Positions 47,844 to 58,564 of a stretch of DNA of 64,000 nucleotides are shown piece after piece (positions within the stretch are counted from its first letter, which is position 1; every line of letters begins with the position of its first letter). Under the pieces are notes generated by a model. That model was not told where the DNA came from and ran no database searches. It saw nothing but the letters and a program-made list of their open reading frames with translations. The position numbers and the translations under genes were made by a program. Origin of the DNA: Alphaproteobacteria bacterium (GTDB lineage: Bacteria > Pseudomonadota > Alphaproteobacteria > Sphingomonadales > Sphingomonadaceae); contig JAUHWC010000004.1 of NCBI GenBank assembly GCA_030424845.1, forward strand, positions 1-64,000, written 5' to 3'.

Positions 47844-48752
47844 ATGCACAGTTTCCCTTCTCCCGCCCTCGAACTGGTCGAGAAAATGCGCGCCGCCTGC
47901 GCCGCAGATCCCGCGCGCGCAGTGGCTTTCCAGGGCGCTCCGGGCGCCAATTCCCACCGCGCGGCGATGGAATATGCGCCCGATTGCCTGCCCTTGCCCT
48001 GCTTCAGCTTTGCCGAGGCGCTGGAAGCGGTGAAGCAAGGCGAAGCTGGCTGCGCGATGATCCCGATCGAGAATTCGCAGGCTGGCCGGGTGGCGGACAT
48101 CCACTTCCTGCTCCCGGAAAGCGGGCTTTCCATCGTGGGCGAATATTTCATGCCCATCCATCATGCGCTGATGGCGCTGCCCAACGACAAGGGCGAGCTT
48201 GGCCCGTTCGAGGCGGCCTACAGCCACCCGCACGCGCTTGGCCAATCGCGCAAGTACCTGGCAGACCGCAACATCGTGCCACTGAGCCATGCGGACACCG
48301 CCGGCGCCGCGGCCCATGTCGCCGAAACCGGCGATCCGGCGATTGCCGCGATCGCCCCTGCCATCGCGGCAGACCTCTACGGGCTGACGATCGTGGATCG
48401 TAGGGTCGAGGATACCGAGGACAACACCACCCGATTCGTGGTGCTGGCGAAGGAACCGCTGGACCCGGCAAGCCTTGCCGGTGAAGAGGCGATGACCACC
48501 TTCGTCTTTGAAGTGAACAACGTGCCGGCCGCGCTTTACAAGGCGCTCGGCTGCTTCGCCACGAATGGCGTGAACATGACCAAGCTGGAAAGCTACCAGA
48601 AGGGCGCCAGCTTTGCCGCCACCATGTTCTATGCCGATATCGTTGGCGCGCCCGGAGAACCGGCCGTGGACCGCGCGCTGGAGGAACTGGCCTTCCATTC
48701 CAAGGAAGTGCGCATGCTCGGCACCTATCGCTCGGCCCGCCCGCGGGGCTGA
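47844..48752 (+). CDS. pheA: Prephenate dehydratase
   Basis: A 302-residue monofunctional enzyme converting prephenate to phenylpyruvate in phenylalanine synthesis. AVAFQGAPGANSHRAAM is the N-terminal PDT fold, CAMIPIENSQAGRVADIHFLL the substrate region, and DNTTRFVVLA is the conserved catalytic motif. A C-terminal ACT domain (TTFVFEVNNVPAALYKAL, KLESYQKGASFAATMFYADI) is the usual phenylalanine-sensing module. No chorismate mutase part is fused. The ATG at 47844 is preferred to 47805; it starts the protein just before the fold. Confidence 0.92.
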   Translation: MHSFPSPALELVEKMRAACAADPARAVAFQGAPGANSHRAAMEYAPDCLPLPCFSFAEALEAVKQGEAGCAMIPIENSQAGRVADIHFLLPESGLSIVGEYFMPIHHALMALPNDKGELGPFEAAYSHPHALGQSRKYLADRNIVPLSHADTAGAAAHVAETGDPAIAAIAPAIAADLYGLTIVDRRVEDTEDNTTRFVVLAKEPLDPASLAGEEAMTTFVFEVNNVPAALYKALGCFATNGVNMTKLESYQKGASFAATMFYADIVGAPGEPAVDRALEELAFHSKEVRMLGTYRSARPRG

Positions 48753-48759
48753 TCGCCGG

Positions 48760-50331
48760 TCACGCCAGTTCTGCCCGGGCTGCCTTGCAGTGGCTCTCTA
48801 TGAAATCGACATGCTTGGGTATCTGCGCTGCAGCCGCCCGGCATTCGGCCGCGATCTTGCGGACTTCTGCAGCGGCGAACTCGGGCGTTGCCCTGTCGGC
48901 CAGCGCATGCACGCCGCCGGGCATCACCCGCTGTCCGATCAGCATCGATGACCAGCTGCCCAGCTGGAACAAATGGCCGCCGGATATGTCGAGTATCCCG
49001 CGCGCGCGCCACAGTTCCACCGTGTGCCCGAGGCTGTCAGGCACATCCATGTTGCGGACATAGCGCCAGAATTCCGAATCGTCGCGCTCGGACAGATGGT
49101 AATGGGCGATGATGAAATCGCGCACATCGGTCCATTCCTGTTCGGTGCGCATGTTGTAGGCCCTGCGCAGGGAAGGATCCATCGCCCGCGTGGGGAAGTA
49201 TTCCAGCAGCCGTTCCAGCGAGGACTGGACGAAGTGGATCGATGTCGATTCGAGCGGTTCGAGGAAGCCCGAGGACAAGCCCAGCGCCACGACATTGTTC
49301 ACCCATGTCCGCTTGCGGCGCCCTGTCGTGAACTTGATGAGGCGCGGCGTATCCAGTGCCGGCGCATCCAGCGTTGCCAGCAGCCGTTCTTCCGCCTCGC
49401 TCTCGCTCGAAAAGGCGCTGCAGAACACGTGGCCGTTGCCGGTCCGGTGCTGCAGGGGGATGCGCCATTGCCAGCCCACGGTATGGGCGATGCCCTTGGT
49501 ATAGGGCGTGATATCGCGGCCTTCGCGCTTGCTGGGAACGGCCAGCGCCCGGTCGGAAGGGATGTACTTGCTCCAGTCGTCATAGGGTTCTTGCAGCGCA
49601 CCGCCGAGCAAGAGGCTGCGAAAGCCCGAACAGTCGATGAAGAAATCTGCCTCGAGCCTGCGTCCATCCTCGAGCACGACAGCCGAGACAAAACCGTTCT
49701 CACCATTGCGCTCGACATCGACAATCCGGCCCTCGTGGCGCTTGGCCCCGCGCGCTTCGGCAATCTTGCGCAGGTGCGCGGCATAGAGATGCGCGTCGAA
49801 ATGATAGGCATGGGTATAGCGGTTCGCCATCTGCTGCTTTTGCGGGCCCGACGGGCGAAAGCGATCCTCGCGCGCTGCGGCACGCGCCACGAACAGGTCC
49901 TGGTACTCCGGGTAATCCTCGCCGCGGTCGGCCAGGCGACCGAGCGCCCACCAGTGATGCAGCTTGACCAGCCCGTCGATCTCGCGGCCCACGGCCCCGA
50001 ACTGGTGCAGGTACTTGTCCCCGATGCGGCCCCAGTTGTGGAACTCGATCCCCAGTTTGAAGGTGCCCTGCGTGTCCGCCATGAAGGCTGCTTCGTCCAG
50101 CTTCACGAAGCGGTTGAACTGCTTCATCGGCGGGATCGTGGCTTCCCCCACGCCGACAATGCCGATGGCATCGCTTTCCACCAGTTCAACGGAAATGTCC
50201 TTCGAAAGGGCCGTGGCCAGCATGGTCGCCGCCATCCATCCGGATGAGCCGCCCCCCACCACCAGAACTTTGCGAACCCGTTCCTGTGCCGGAACCCGGG
50301 GCAGGTATTCGCCCGATGCGTAGTGTGTCAT
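48760..50331 (-). CDS. Tryptophan halogenase family flavoprotein
   Basis: A 523-residue flavin-dependent halogenase-type protein from the ATG at 50331. The FAD site VLVVGGGSSGWMAA, Lys92 in GTFKLGIEFHNWG (the hypohalous-acid Lys of PrnA-type enzymes) and GWQWRIPLQ (the WxWxIP motif) are all visible, so the key residues for halogenation are in place. Many homologues in sphingomonads act on unknown, sometimes peptide or exported substrates. It converges with pheA by seven bases. No tailoring or NRPS genes surround it and no flavin reductase is seen nearby. Confidence 0.85.
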   Translation of the reverse strand: MTHYASGEYLPRVPAQERVRKVLVVGGGSSGWMAATMLATALSKDISVELVESDAIGIVGVGEATIPPMKQFNRFVKLDEAAFMADTQGTFKLGIEFHNWGRIGDKYLHQFGAVGREIDGLVKLHHWWALGRLADRGEDYPEYQDLFVARAAAREDRFRPSGPQKQQMANRYTHAYHFDAHLYAAHLRKIAEARGAKRHEGRIVDVERNGENGFVSAVVLEDGRRLEADFFIDCSGFRSLLLGGALQEPYDDWSKYIPSDRALAVPSKREGRDITPYTKGIAHTVGWQWRIPLQHRTGNGHVFCSAFSSESEAEERLLATLDAPALDTPRLIKFTTGRRKRTWVNNVVALGLSSGFLEPLESTSIHFVQSSLERLLEYFPTRAMDPSLRRAYNMRTEQEWTDVRDFIIAHYHLSERDDSEFWRYVRNMDVPDSLGHTVELWRARGILDISGGHLFQLGSWSSMLIGQRVMPGGVHALADRATPEFAAAEVRKIAAECRAAAAQIPKHVDFIESHCKAARAELA

Positions 50332-50412
50332 GTCGCCATATTGGAGGCACATTCGCGCCGACGCAATGCGAAGTCGTTGCTTCACGCCCAAAGGCATGCC
50401 ACCAAGCAAATT

Positions 50413-51057
50413 GTGACGAGGATTGCGGGGGATAACGGGTTTGCCGATGACTGGGACGCGATGCGTTCCGATGGCGATATCCAGTTCGCACCGGTCGAGG
50501 CCCCGGACACCCCGCCTTCCGAACCGCCCGATTGGCTGCAGGATGTGTTCAGCTGGCTGGGTGACGTGCTGGAACCGGTTGGCAGGGCAATCGGTGCCGC
50601 CTGGCCTGTCATCTTCTGGATCCTGGTGGCCATCGGCCTCGCCCTGATCGGCTATGCGATCTACCGCCTCGTGGATCCGGCTCGCTTCGCCCGCCGCCGC
50701 CGGAGTGCTGATGACAGCGAATGGGTGCCGGAAGAAGCAAAGGCGCTGGAACTGCTGGAGGAAGCCGACCGGCTGGCCCGCGATGGCCGCTTCGACGAGG
50801 CGACCCACCTGCTGCTCATGCGGTCAGTCGGCCAGATCGCTGAGATCCGCCCCGACCTGATCGATCCCTCCAGCACCGCACGGGAAATCGCCGCGCTGCC
50901 CGCCCTGCCCGGCGCGGCACGCACCGCCTTTGCCACCATCGCCGAACGGGTGGAGCGCAGCCTGTTCGCCCTCTCCAGCCTTTCGGACGAAGACTGGCAG
51001 GCAGCACGCAGCGCCTATTCGGACTTCGCGCTCGGCTATCGCGGGGTGCGCTCGTGA
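50413..51057 (+). CDS. DUF4129 domain-containing protein of a MoxR operon
   Basis: About 214 residues from a GTG at 50413; a later ATG at 50461 is an alternative. One membrane span (VIFWILVAIGLALIGYAIYRLV) separates a short N-terminal part from the cytoplasmic DUF4129 domain with the EAD-x-LARDGRFDEATHLLLMRSV motif. It is the first of six genes linked by four-base overlaps. Such proteins lie in MoxR/VWA operons thought to assemble or regulate membrane or cell-envelope complexes. Confidence 0.75.
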   Translation: MTRIAGDNGFADDWDAMRSDGDIQFAPVEAPDTPPSEPPDWLQDVFSWLGDVLEPVGRAIGAAWPVIFWILVAIGLALIGYAIYRLVDPARFARRRRSADDSEWVPEEAKALELLEEADRLARDGRFDEATHLLLMRSVGQIAEIRPDLIDPSSTAREIAALPALPGAARTAFATIAERVERSLFALSSLSDEDWQAARSAYSDFALGYRGVRS

Positions 51058-52351
51058 GCAGGCGGGCAAATCCGTTCAGCGCCGGCAAGGTGGCGCTGGT
51101 GCTGCTGGTCGGGGCAAGTGCCTTCCTGCTGTTCCTCTATGCCATCGGCGCGGGCTGGACTGGCGACAGCAGGCGGTCCGCCACCGGCCATGCCAATTCC
51201 AACGCGCTGGATGGCTACTCGGCGCTTGTCACCTTGCTGGAACGGCGCGGCTATTCGGTCGAGGTGGCGCGCGACAGGGCTGTCCGGCAGGAGCAGGTGC
51301 TGATGATCCTCACTCCCGGCCTCACCACCGATCCCGCCGAATTGCAGGAACTGATGCAGGCGCGGCGATTTGCAGGCCCGACGCTGGTGATCCTGCCCAA
51401 GTGGATGAGCGCACCCCTGCCGGCGGAACTGGGCGGCGATGCACCATCGGACTGGGTGCGACTGAGCGGAGGCTTCACGCCGGTCTGGTTCGAGCAGGTC
51501 GAGGATTTCGAGCCGATGGAACTGGGTGTCGGCTCGACAAGGGGCTGGTCCGGCCTCGGCTATTCCGGCCAGCTGCCCGACCAGGAGTATATCCAGGCGG
51601 TAATCGACATCCCGGAAAAGCAGCTTTTTCCCATCATCACCGATACCGAGGGAGACCTGCTGGCAGGATACTGGAACCGCGGCGGCTTCCACCCCTACCT
51701 TGCCGATGCCGCCGGTGTCCGCTTCTCGGAAGAGGAAGAATACCTGCAGGACGAAGGCACCTATCCGCTGGTCATCGTCGCGGAGCCGGACCTGATGAAC
51801 AATTACGGCATGGCCGACATGACGCGCGCCCGCGCTGCCGTGGACATGATCGATGCGACCATGGACGGATATGAATACAATATCGTCTTCGACATGACGC
51901 TTCCGGGATACGGCACGGCAGAGAACCTGCTGACGCTGGCTTTCCGCCCGCCCTTCCTGGCGGCGACCTTGTGCCTGCTGATCGCCTTCATGGTCATCGG
52001 CTGGCGGGCATTCCGCCGTTTCGGCCCGCCGGTGGCGGAAGATGAGGTGTTTGCCCGTGGCAAGACGCAACTGGCGCGCAACGGCGCCGCGCTGGTGGAG
52101 CGGGCACGTCGCTGGCACCTGCTGGGTGCTCCCTATGCCAGCATGATGGCTGGGCGCGTCGCAGCCCTGCTCAACATCCGGATCCAGGATGCCGAGCATC
52201 GCGAGGAGGCGATCGATGCCGCCCTTGCCAGGCGGGGCCTGGCTGGCACGAATTTCCGGGAAAAGGCCCATGCGCTGCGCAATGCGCGCGGGCCGGCAGA
52301 AATGATACGCGCGGCAAGCGCATTGAAAGCGATCGAAAGGATGCTGACACG

Positions 52352-52355
<4 letters not shown>
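51054..52355 (+). CDS. DUF4350 domain-containing membrane protein
   Basis: A 433-residue protein whose GTG start overlaps the previous stop (GTGA). An N-terminal membrane span ([20 protein letters not shown]) precedes a periplasmic DUF4350 domain (about 50-290) and a second span ([19 protein letters not shown]) near residue 310. The C-terminal part is cytoplasmic. The family occurs in MoxR operons. Function unknown. Confidence 0.78.
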
Positions 52356-53314
<959 letters not shown>

Positions 53315-53323
53315 AGCAAGCTG

Positions 53324-54661
53324 ATGCGCCTGCCCGCCTTCCCCATTGTCCCGACTGCCCGGCTGCTGGTGCTGCTTGGCCTGCTGGCACCCGCTGCCGT
53401 GGTGCTGGCGGCAACGGCGCCGTCGGCATGGGTCGTGGCACCGGCTGCGGCGCTGGCGCTGCTGCTGGTGATGCTGGTGGATGGCTGGCTGGCGGGGCCG
53501 TTGCACGATCTGCAGATCATCGTGCCGAGCGATGCCGAAGTGGGCCAACCGGCTGAAGTGCGGATCCTTGCCGAGATAGACCGGGACAGCGATGCCAGCG
53601 ACCCAGAAGCGGCGCTCGGTTTCGATGCCCGGCTTGGCGATCGGGGTGTCGCCTATTTCACCCTCTCCGGCACCGGTGCGCCCTCTGCCTTTTCCGGCAC
53701 CGGCACGCTCACGCCGCGCCGCCGCGGGACGGGCGAGCTGCACGACATGTGGCTGCGCTGGCGCGGCCCCTTGGGTCTCGGGGTGCGGCAGGTCCACCGC
53801 AAGCTGGAGGACAGGCTGCGCGTCTGGCCGGACCTGTCCCCCACCCGTTCGCCGACCTTGCAGGCCTTCCTGCGCGATGCCCAGTTCGGCCTGATCGCCC
53901 GGCGGATCCGCGGGGAAGGCACACAGTTCGAGGCGCTGTCGGAATACGAACCGGGCATGGACCGGCGGCGGATCGACTGGAAGGCATCGGCGCGGCACAC
54001 TTCGCTCTATGCCCGCGAGAACGAGGCGGAGCGGGACAACCAGATCGTCTTCGCCTTCGATTGCGGCCAGTCGATGTGCGAACCGGTTGATGGCCTGCCG
54101 CGCATCGACCGGGCGGTGACCGCTGCCCTCACGGCCAGCTATGTGGCGCTCAAGGGCGGGGACCGCGTGGCCTTTTTCGGCTTTGCGGACATGCCCAGCC
54201 TCGTCACCCCGTTTGTCACCGATACACACGCCTTCCTCCGCTTGCAGACAGCGGCGGCGGAACTCGACTACGTTCCCAGGGAACCCAATTTCACCCTCGC
54301 CCTCGCCACGCTGACGGCCAAGTTGCAACGCCGCAGCCTGATCGTGCTGTTTTCCGATTTCACCGACCCCACTTCCGCGGAACTGATGGTGGAAAGCGTC
54401 GCGCGCCTGGTGCGCCATCACCTCGTGATTTTCGTGACCATGGTGGACACCGAGTTGGACAGCCTGGCCGCCCGCGATCCTGCCACGCTGGCGGATATCT
54501 CCACCGCGGTTTCCGCTGCGTCGCTGGCTCACCAGCGCGCCATCGTGCTGCAGCGCCTGCGCCAGATGGGCGTGGACGTGATCGAGGCCCCGCACCAGAA
54601 CATCGGCTATCGCCTGATCGACCGCTACCTTGAAGCAAAGCGGCTGGAGGCAGTGGGATGA
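53324..54661 (+). CDS. DUF58 domain-containing protein, MoxR partner
   Basis: A 445-residue protein with two N-terminal membrane spans and a DUF58 domain (about 200-280: YEPGMDRRRIDWKASARH) followed by a von Willebrand-like fold with AFDCGQSM, the start of the metal-ion site. DUF58 proteins are typical MoxR ATPase partners. Its stop overlaps the SpoIIM-type gene by ATGA. Confidence 0.85.
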   Translation: MRLPAFPIVPTARLLVLLGLLAPAAVVLAATAPSAWVVAPAAALALLLVMLVDGWLAGPLHDLQIIVPSDAEVGQPAEVRILAEIDRDSDASDPEAALGFDARLGDRGVAYFTLSGTGAPSAFSGTGTLTPRRRGTGELHDMWLRWRGPLGLGVRQVHRKLEDRLRVWPDLSPTRSPTLQAFLRDAQFGLIARRIRGEGTQFEALSEYEPGMDRRRIDWKASARHTSLYARENEAERDNQIVFAFDCGQSMCEPVDGLPRIDRAVTAALTASYVALKGGDRVAFFGFADMPSLVTPFVTDTHAFLRLQTAAAELDYVPREPNFTLALATLTAKLQRRSLIVLFSDFTDPTSAELMVESVARLVRHHLVIFVTMVDTELDSLAARDPATLADISTAVSAASLAHQRAIVLQRLRQMGVDVIEAPHQNIGYRLIDRYLEAKRLEAVG

Positions 54662-55722
54662 CCGGCGTGAACCTGTTCGGCTTCAACGACATCGATCCGC
54701 CTGCCGATATCTCGGCGGCGAGCCTGCGTTCGGACCGCTTCCGGCTGGAACGCGAAGTGGACTGGCAACGGCTGGAACAGATTGTCGAGGCGCTGGAGAA
54801 GAACCGGCTGGGCCGCATTGCCGATGACGACCTGCTGGAACTGCCGGTACTCTACCGCAAGGCGGCATCCAGCCTGGCCGTGGCGCGCGAGACCTCGCTT
54901 GATGCGGCAACGCTTTCCTACCTCGAGGCGCTGGTGCGCCGTGCGTGGTTCCAGGTCTATGGTCCGCGCACCGGCCTGTTCGCCTGGCTGCGGCATTTCC
55001 TGCTGGGCGGGTGGAGCGCATCGGTGCGCGACATCTGGCTCGACATCTGCATTGCGCTGTTCGTGATGGTGGCGGGAACGGTGGTCGGCTGGCTTCTCGT
55101 GGCGAGCGATCGCGAATGGTACTATGCGCTGGTTTCGGCTGACATGGCCGGCGGGCGCCAGCCGGGTGCCACGGCCGAAGAGCTGGCGGAAACCCTGAAG
55201 GGCACGGAAGGGGCGGAAGGCCTCACCGTCTTTGCTGCCTCGCTGTTCTCCAACAACAGCGGCGTCTGCATCCTCGCCTTTGCGCTGGGCTTCTGCTTCG
55301 GCACCCCCACGATGCTGCTGCTGGTCTACAACATGACCTTGCTGGGTGCGATGCTGTGGCTGTTCTTCGATGCCGGACTGGGTTGGGAATTTGCCGCCTG
55401 GCTGTCCGTCCACGGCACCACGGAACTCTTCGCCATCCTGCTTTCGGGCGCTGCCGGCTTGCATATCGGACGTTCGATGGCCTTCCCGGGTTCACGCAGC
55501 ATCCTTTCCTCTGCCGCGGCAGCGGGCAAGCGCTCCGCCCAGGTGATGGCAGGATGCGTGCTGATGCTGGTCATTGCCGGTATCCTTGAAGGCTATGCCC
55601 GCCAGCTGGTGGACACCAGCTTCGGCCGATACGCGATAGGCGGTGTCATGCTGTTCTTCTGGATCAGCTATTTCGCCTTTGCCCCGCGCCCGCGTGACCA
55701 TGACGGGGAGGCCGAGGGATGA
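54658..55722 (+). CDS. Stage II sporulation protein M-like membrane protein
   Basis: A 354-residue protein with several membrane spans (about 120-145, 200-240, 260-345). The stretch SLFSNNSGVCILAFALGFCFG followed by STTLLGAMLWLF matches the SpoIIM/DUF95 family; the name reflects distant relatives in spore formers and this organism need not sporulate. It overlaps both neighbours by ATGA. Genes of this type are part of MoxR envelope-associated operons. Confidence 0.82.
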   Translation: MTGVNLFGFNDIDPPADISAASLRSDRFRLEREVDWQRLEQIVEALEKNRLGRIADDDLLELPVLYRKAASSLAVARETSLDAATLSYLEALVRRAWFQVYGPRTGLFAWLRHFLLGGWSASVRDIWLDICIALFVMVAGTVVGWLLVASDREWYYALVSADMAGGRQPGATAEELAETLKGTEGAEGLTVFAASLFSNNSGVCILAFALGFCFGTPTMLLLVYNMTLLGAMLWLFFDAGLGWEFAAWLSVHGTTELFAILLSGAAGLHIGRSMAFPGSRSILSSAAAAGKRSAQVMAGCVLMLVIAGILEGYARQLVDTSFGRYAIGGVMLFFWISYFAFAPRPRDHDGEAEG

Positions 55723-56609
55723 GCGCCTCCGTCGCAGCACGTCTCAACGCCGGGCAATTGAAGCGCCAGCGCCAGCTGGTCACGCCGGAGGGCCTTGCCC
55801 TGCCGCTGACGATTGCCACAAAGGGTGCGCGCGCAGGGGCCCTGATGCTGGACCTGCTGATCATCTTCTTCGGGGCCCTTGCAATCCTGCTTGCGCTGGG
55901 CCTGCTCGGCTTCAGCGTGCTCGATGCCGGCACCGATGGCGAAATGAGCGGGGCAGCCGAATTCTTCATCGTCCTGATCATCCTGCTGCTGTTCCTGGCG
56001 CGCTATGGCTATTTCCTGTTCTTCGAGCTGGGACCGAAGGGTGCGACACCGGGCAAGCGCGCGCTGGGTATCCGCGTGGCCGCACGCGATGGCGGGCGCT
56101 TGACCGCAGAAGCAGTAATCGCACGCAACCTTTTGCGCGATATCGAGGTGTTCATACCCACATTCTTCCTCCTCTTGGGCGGTCAGTCCGACGGGGTCAT
56201 GGGCGCGGCGGCCTTCGTCTGGTTGCTGGTCTTCGTGCTGTTTCCCGTCTTCAACAAGGATCACCTGCGGGCAGGCGACCTGGTCGCCGGAACGTGGGTG
56301 GTGGAAGCGCAGAAGGTGAAACTGGCCGAAGCCATGTCCACCGCGCCCGACCGCAGCCAGGAATACCGCTTCGGTGAGGAGGAACTCTCCGTCTACGGCG
56401 AACACGAGTTGCAGGTGCTCGAGGGCGTGCTGAGGCAGGACAACCCGGAAGCCATGCGCGAGGTGATGTTCGCCATCTGCCGCAAGATCGGCTGGCAGGC
56501 CGGCACGGGCCACGAACGCGAATTCCTCGAAGCCTTCTACGCCGCGCTGCGGGCGCATCTGGAACGCGGCATGCGGTTCGGCAAGCGCAAGGCGGACAAG
56601 TACTCGTGA
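55719..56609 (+). CDS. RDD family membrane protein
   Basis: A 296-residue membrane protein with three to four spans. KGARAGALMLDLLII is the N-terminal RDD-type Arg/Asp motif and GATPGKRALGIRV the second signature. The C-terminal third (DRSQEYRFGEEELSVYGEHEL) is cytoplasmic. It is the last large member of the MoxR operon, overlapping the SpoIIM gene by ATGA and the GNAT gene by GTGA. Confidence 0.85.
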   Translation: MSASVAARLNAGQLKRQRQLVTPEGLALPLTIATKGARAGALMLDLLIIFFGALAILLALGLLGFSVLDAGTDGEMSGAAEFFIVLIILLLFLARYGYFLFFELGPKGATPGKRALGIRVAARDGGRLTAEAVIARNLLRDIEVFIPTFFLLLGGQSDGVMGAAAFVWLLVFVLFPVFNKDHLRAGDLVAGTWVVEAQKVKLAEAMSTAPDRSQEYRFGEEELSVYGEHELQVLEGVLRQDNPEAMREVMFAICRKIGWQAGTGHEREFLEAFYAALRAHLERGMRFGKRKADKYS

Positions 56610-57118
56610 TTCTGCGTCCGGCAACACCGGGCGATGCGCCCGCGCTCGCCCGATTGGGGCGCGACAGCTTCTGTGCGGCCTTCGCGCATCTCTACAAGCC
56701 GGAAGACCTGAACACCTTCCTGGCCAAGGCCTATTCCGAAGAAGCCGTCGCGAAGGAGATCGCCGATCCCGCCTATATCCATCGCCTGGCGGACAAGGAC
56801 GGGTCGCTGGCGGGCTTTTGCAAGATGCAATACCCGGGCAGCTATGAAGGCCATTCGGATGCGGCCAACCCCATCGTGCTGTGCCAGCTCTACACCGATC
56901 CGGCGCGAACCGGTGAAGGGATCGGGGCAAAGCTGATGGAATGGGCGCTATCCATCGCCCGCGAAAGGCAGTGCGATTCCGTGCAGCTTTCGGTGTGGAG
57001 CGAGAATTTCGGCGCGCAACGCTTCTACCAGCGCTACGGCTTTGCCAAGATCGCCGATATTTCCTTCTGGGTCGGCAACCACCGCGACGACGAATTCCTT
57101 TACGAATTGCGGCTTTGA
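56606..57118 (+). CDS. GNAT family N-acetyltransferase
   Basis: A 170-residue acetyltransferase starting at a GTG that overlaps the RDD gene stop. The acetyl-CoA binding region DPARTGEGIGAKLMEWAL and the C-terminal LSVWSENFGAQRFYQRYGF match the GNAT fold. The substrate is unknown. It may be translated with the MoxR operon because of the overlap. Confidence 0.85.
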   Translation: MILRPATPGDAPALARLGRDSFCAAFAHLYKPEDLNTFLAKAYSEEAVAKEIADPAYIHRLADKDGSLAGFCKMQYPGSYEGHSDAANPIVLCQLYTDPARTGEGIGAKLMEWALSIARERQCDSVQLSVWSENFGAQRFYQRYGFAKIADISFWVGNHRDDEFLYELRL

Positions 57119-57206
57119 CGGTCATGCCAAGCCTTCAGTTAATGGTGGTTTAGGGATTTTGCGCCAAGTTCGCCGTGACAGCACACACTTGGGGAAAGAT
57201 CGCCGC

Positions 57207-58538
57207 ATGGCCGTTGCCGAATTCCAGCTACCCGAAACCGGATTGCCTGACGGTCCGCTGGGCGACGAATTGCTGCATGATGAGGCAATCGAGCGCGTGC
57301 TGGCCGCCGTTCGCGGCCATCTCGGCCTCGAGATCGCTTTCGTGTCGCGCTATGTTGCAGGTGGCCAGCGCGAGCTGACGCATGTCCACACCGATCTCGA
57401 CCTGCCGATGGGCCCGGGCTTTCGCGAACCGGTGGAGAATTCGTACTGCTGGCACATCCTCGAAGGGCGACTTCCCGAACTGATCCAGGACCCGGCGGAT
57501 TTTCCTTTCACCAGGACGCTGGCGATCACCGACATGCTGCCGTTGGGTTGCCACCTGAATGTGCCCCTGCGCCTGTCCGATGGCAGTGTGTGGGGCAGCT
57601 TCTGCGCTCTCGGGCGGGAGGCGGACAGGACACTGGGCCAGCGCGACCTGAATGTCGTGCGCGCCTTCGCCGGGCTTGTCGCCGAACGCATCGAACAGAG
57701 CGTGGCAGGCAAGATGGAACTGGCCGCCGCCCGAAGCCGGGTGGAGGAAATGCTCGATGGCCATGCCGTCACCATCTTCCACCAGCCGATCCATTGCCTG
57801 AGCACCGGCGAACCGGTGGGCGTGGAATGCCTCGCCCGCTTCCCCAACACCACCAAGCGCGGCCCGGATGCCTGGTTCGAGGATGCCAAAAAGGCAGGCC
57901 TGGGCGTCGAGCTTGAAATGGCTGCCGTGCGCAATGCCATCGACACGCTGAACCATGTTCCCGACGGGGCCTATGCCGCTGTCAACGTATCACCGGCCAC
58001 GATCCTCTCCGGCGTGCTGGAGAAGGAACTGGAAGGCATCGAAACGTCCAAGCTGGTCGTGGAAGTCACCGAGCACCAGAACGTGCAGGATTATGCCACT
58101 CTCTCGCGGGCGCTCGAGCGACTGAAAGGGAAGGTCCGCATTGCCATCGACGATGTCGGCACCGGGTATTCCGGGCTGCGGCATATCGTCGACCTGAAGC
58201 CCGACATCCTGAAGATGGACATGTCGTTGACCCGCGATGTCGACCGCGACCCTGCCCGCCGGGCGCTGACCGGCGCGCTTGTGCAGCTGGCACGCGATAT
58301 CGGCTGCAAGCTGGTTGCCGAAGGGATCGAGACTTTCGAGGAATGCCACGCGATGGCGGTTCTCGGGGTGAATTACGGGCAGGGTTATTACTTTGCCCGT
58401 CCACTGCCCGTTGTGGCGGCACAGCAGCACATGCTGGGTTATCGCGACCAGGATCGAACACCAGATCGCGGTGAACATGCAACGCGCGGCATGCCCGCCG
58501 AAAGCGACCAGCCGCAATTGCGCAGTACAGGTGAATGA
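57207..58538 (+). CDS. GAF-EAL cyclic-di-GMP phosphodiesterase
   Basis: A 443-residue cytoplasmic protein from the ATG at 57207. A GAF-like sensor (about 20-165) precedes an EAL domain. All the catalytic elements are visible: VECLARF (the EAL Glu), AAVNVSP, VVEVTEHQ, AIDDVGTGYSGL, LKMDMS and LVAEGIET, with GQGYYFARP at the end, so it should hydrolyse c-di-GMP. Longer upstream starts are unsupported. The sensor lacks a clear ligand motif. Confidence 0.87.
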   Translation: MAVAEFQLPETGLPDGPLGDELLHDEAIERVLAAVRGHLGLEIAFVSRYVAGGQRELTHVHTDLDLPMGPGFREPVENSYCWHILEGRLPELIQDPADFPFTRTLAITDMLPLGCHLNVPLRLSDGSVWGSFCALGREADRTLGQRDLNVVRAFAGLVAERIEQSVAGKMELAAARSRVEEMLDGHAVTIFHQPIHCLSTGEPVGVECLARFPNTTKRGPDAWFEDAKKAGLGVELEMAAVRNAIDTLNHVPDGAYAAVNVSPATILSGVLEKELEGIETSKLVVEVTEHQNVQDYATLSRALERLKGKVRIAIDDVGTGYSGLRHIVDLKPDILKMDMSLTRDVDRDPARRALTGALVQLARDIGCKLVAEGIETFEECHAMAVLGVNYGQGYYFARPLPVVAAQQHMLGYRDQDRTPDRGEHATRGMPAESDQPQLRSTGE

Positions 58539-58564
58539 ACGGGCGGCCGCGGTTCTGCGGTCGG

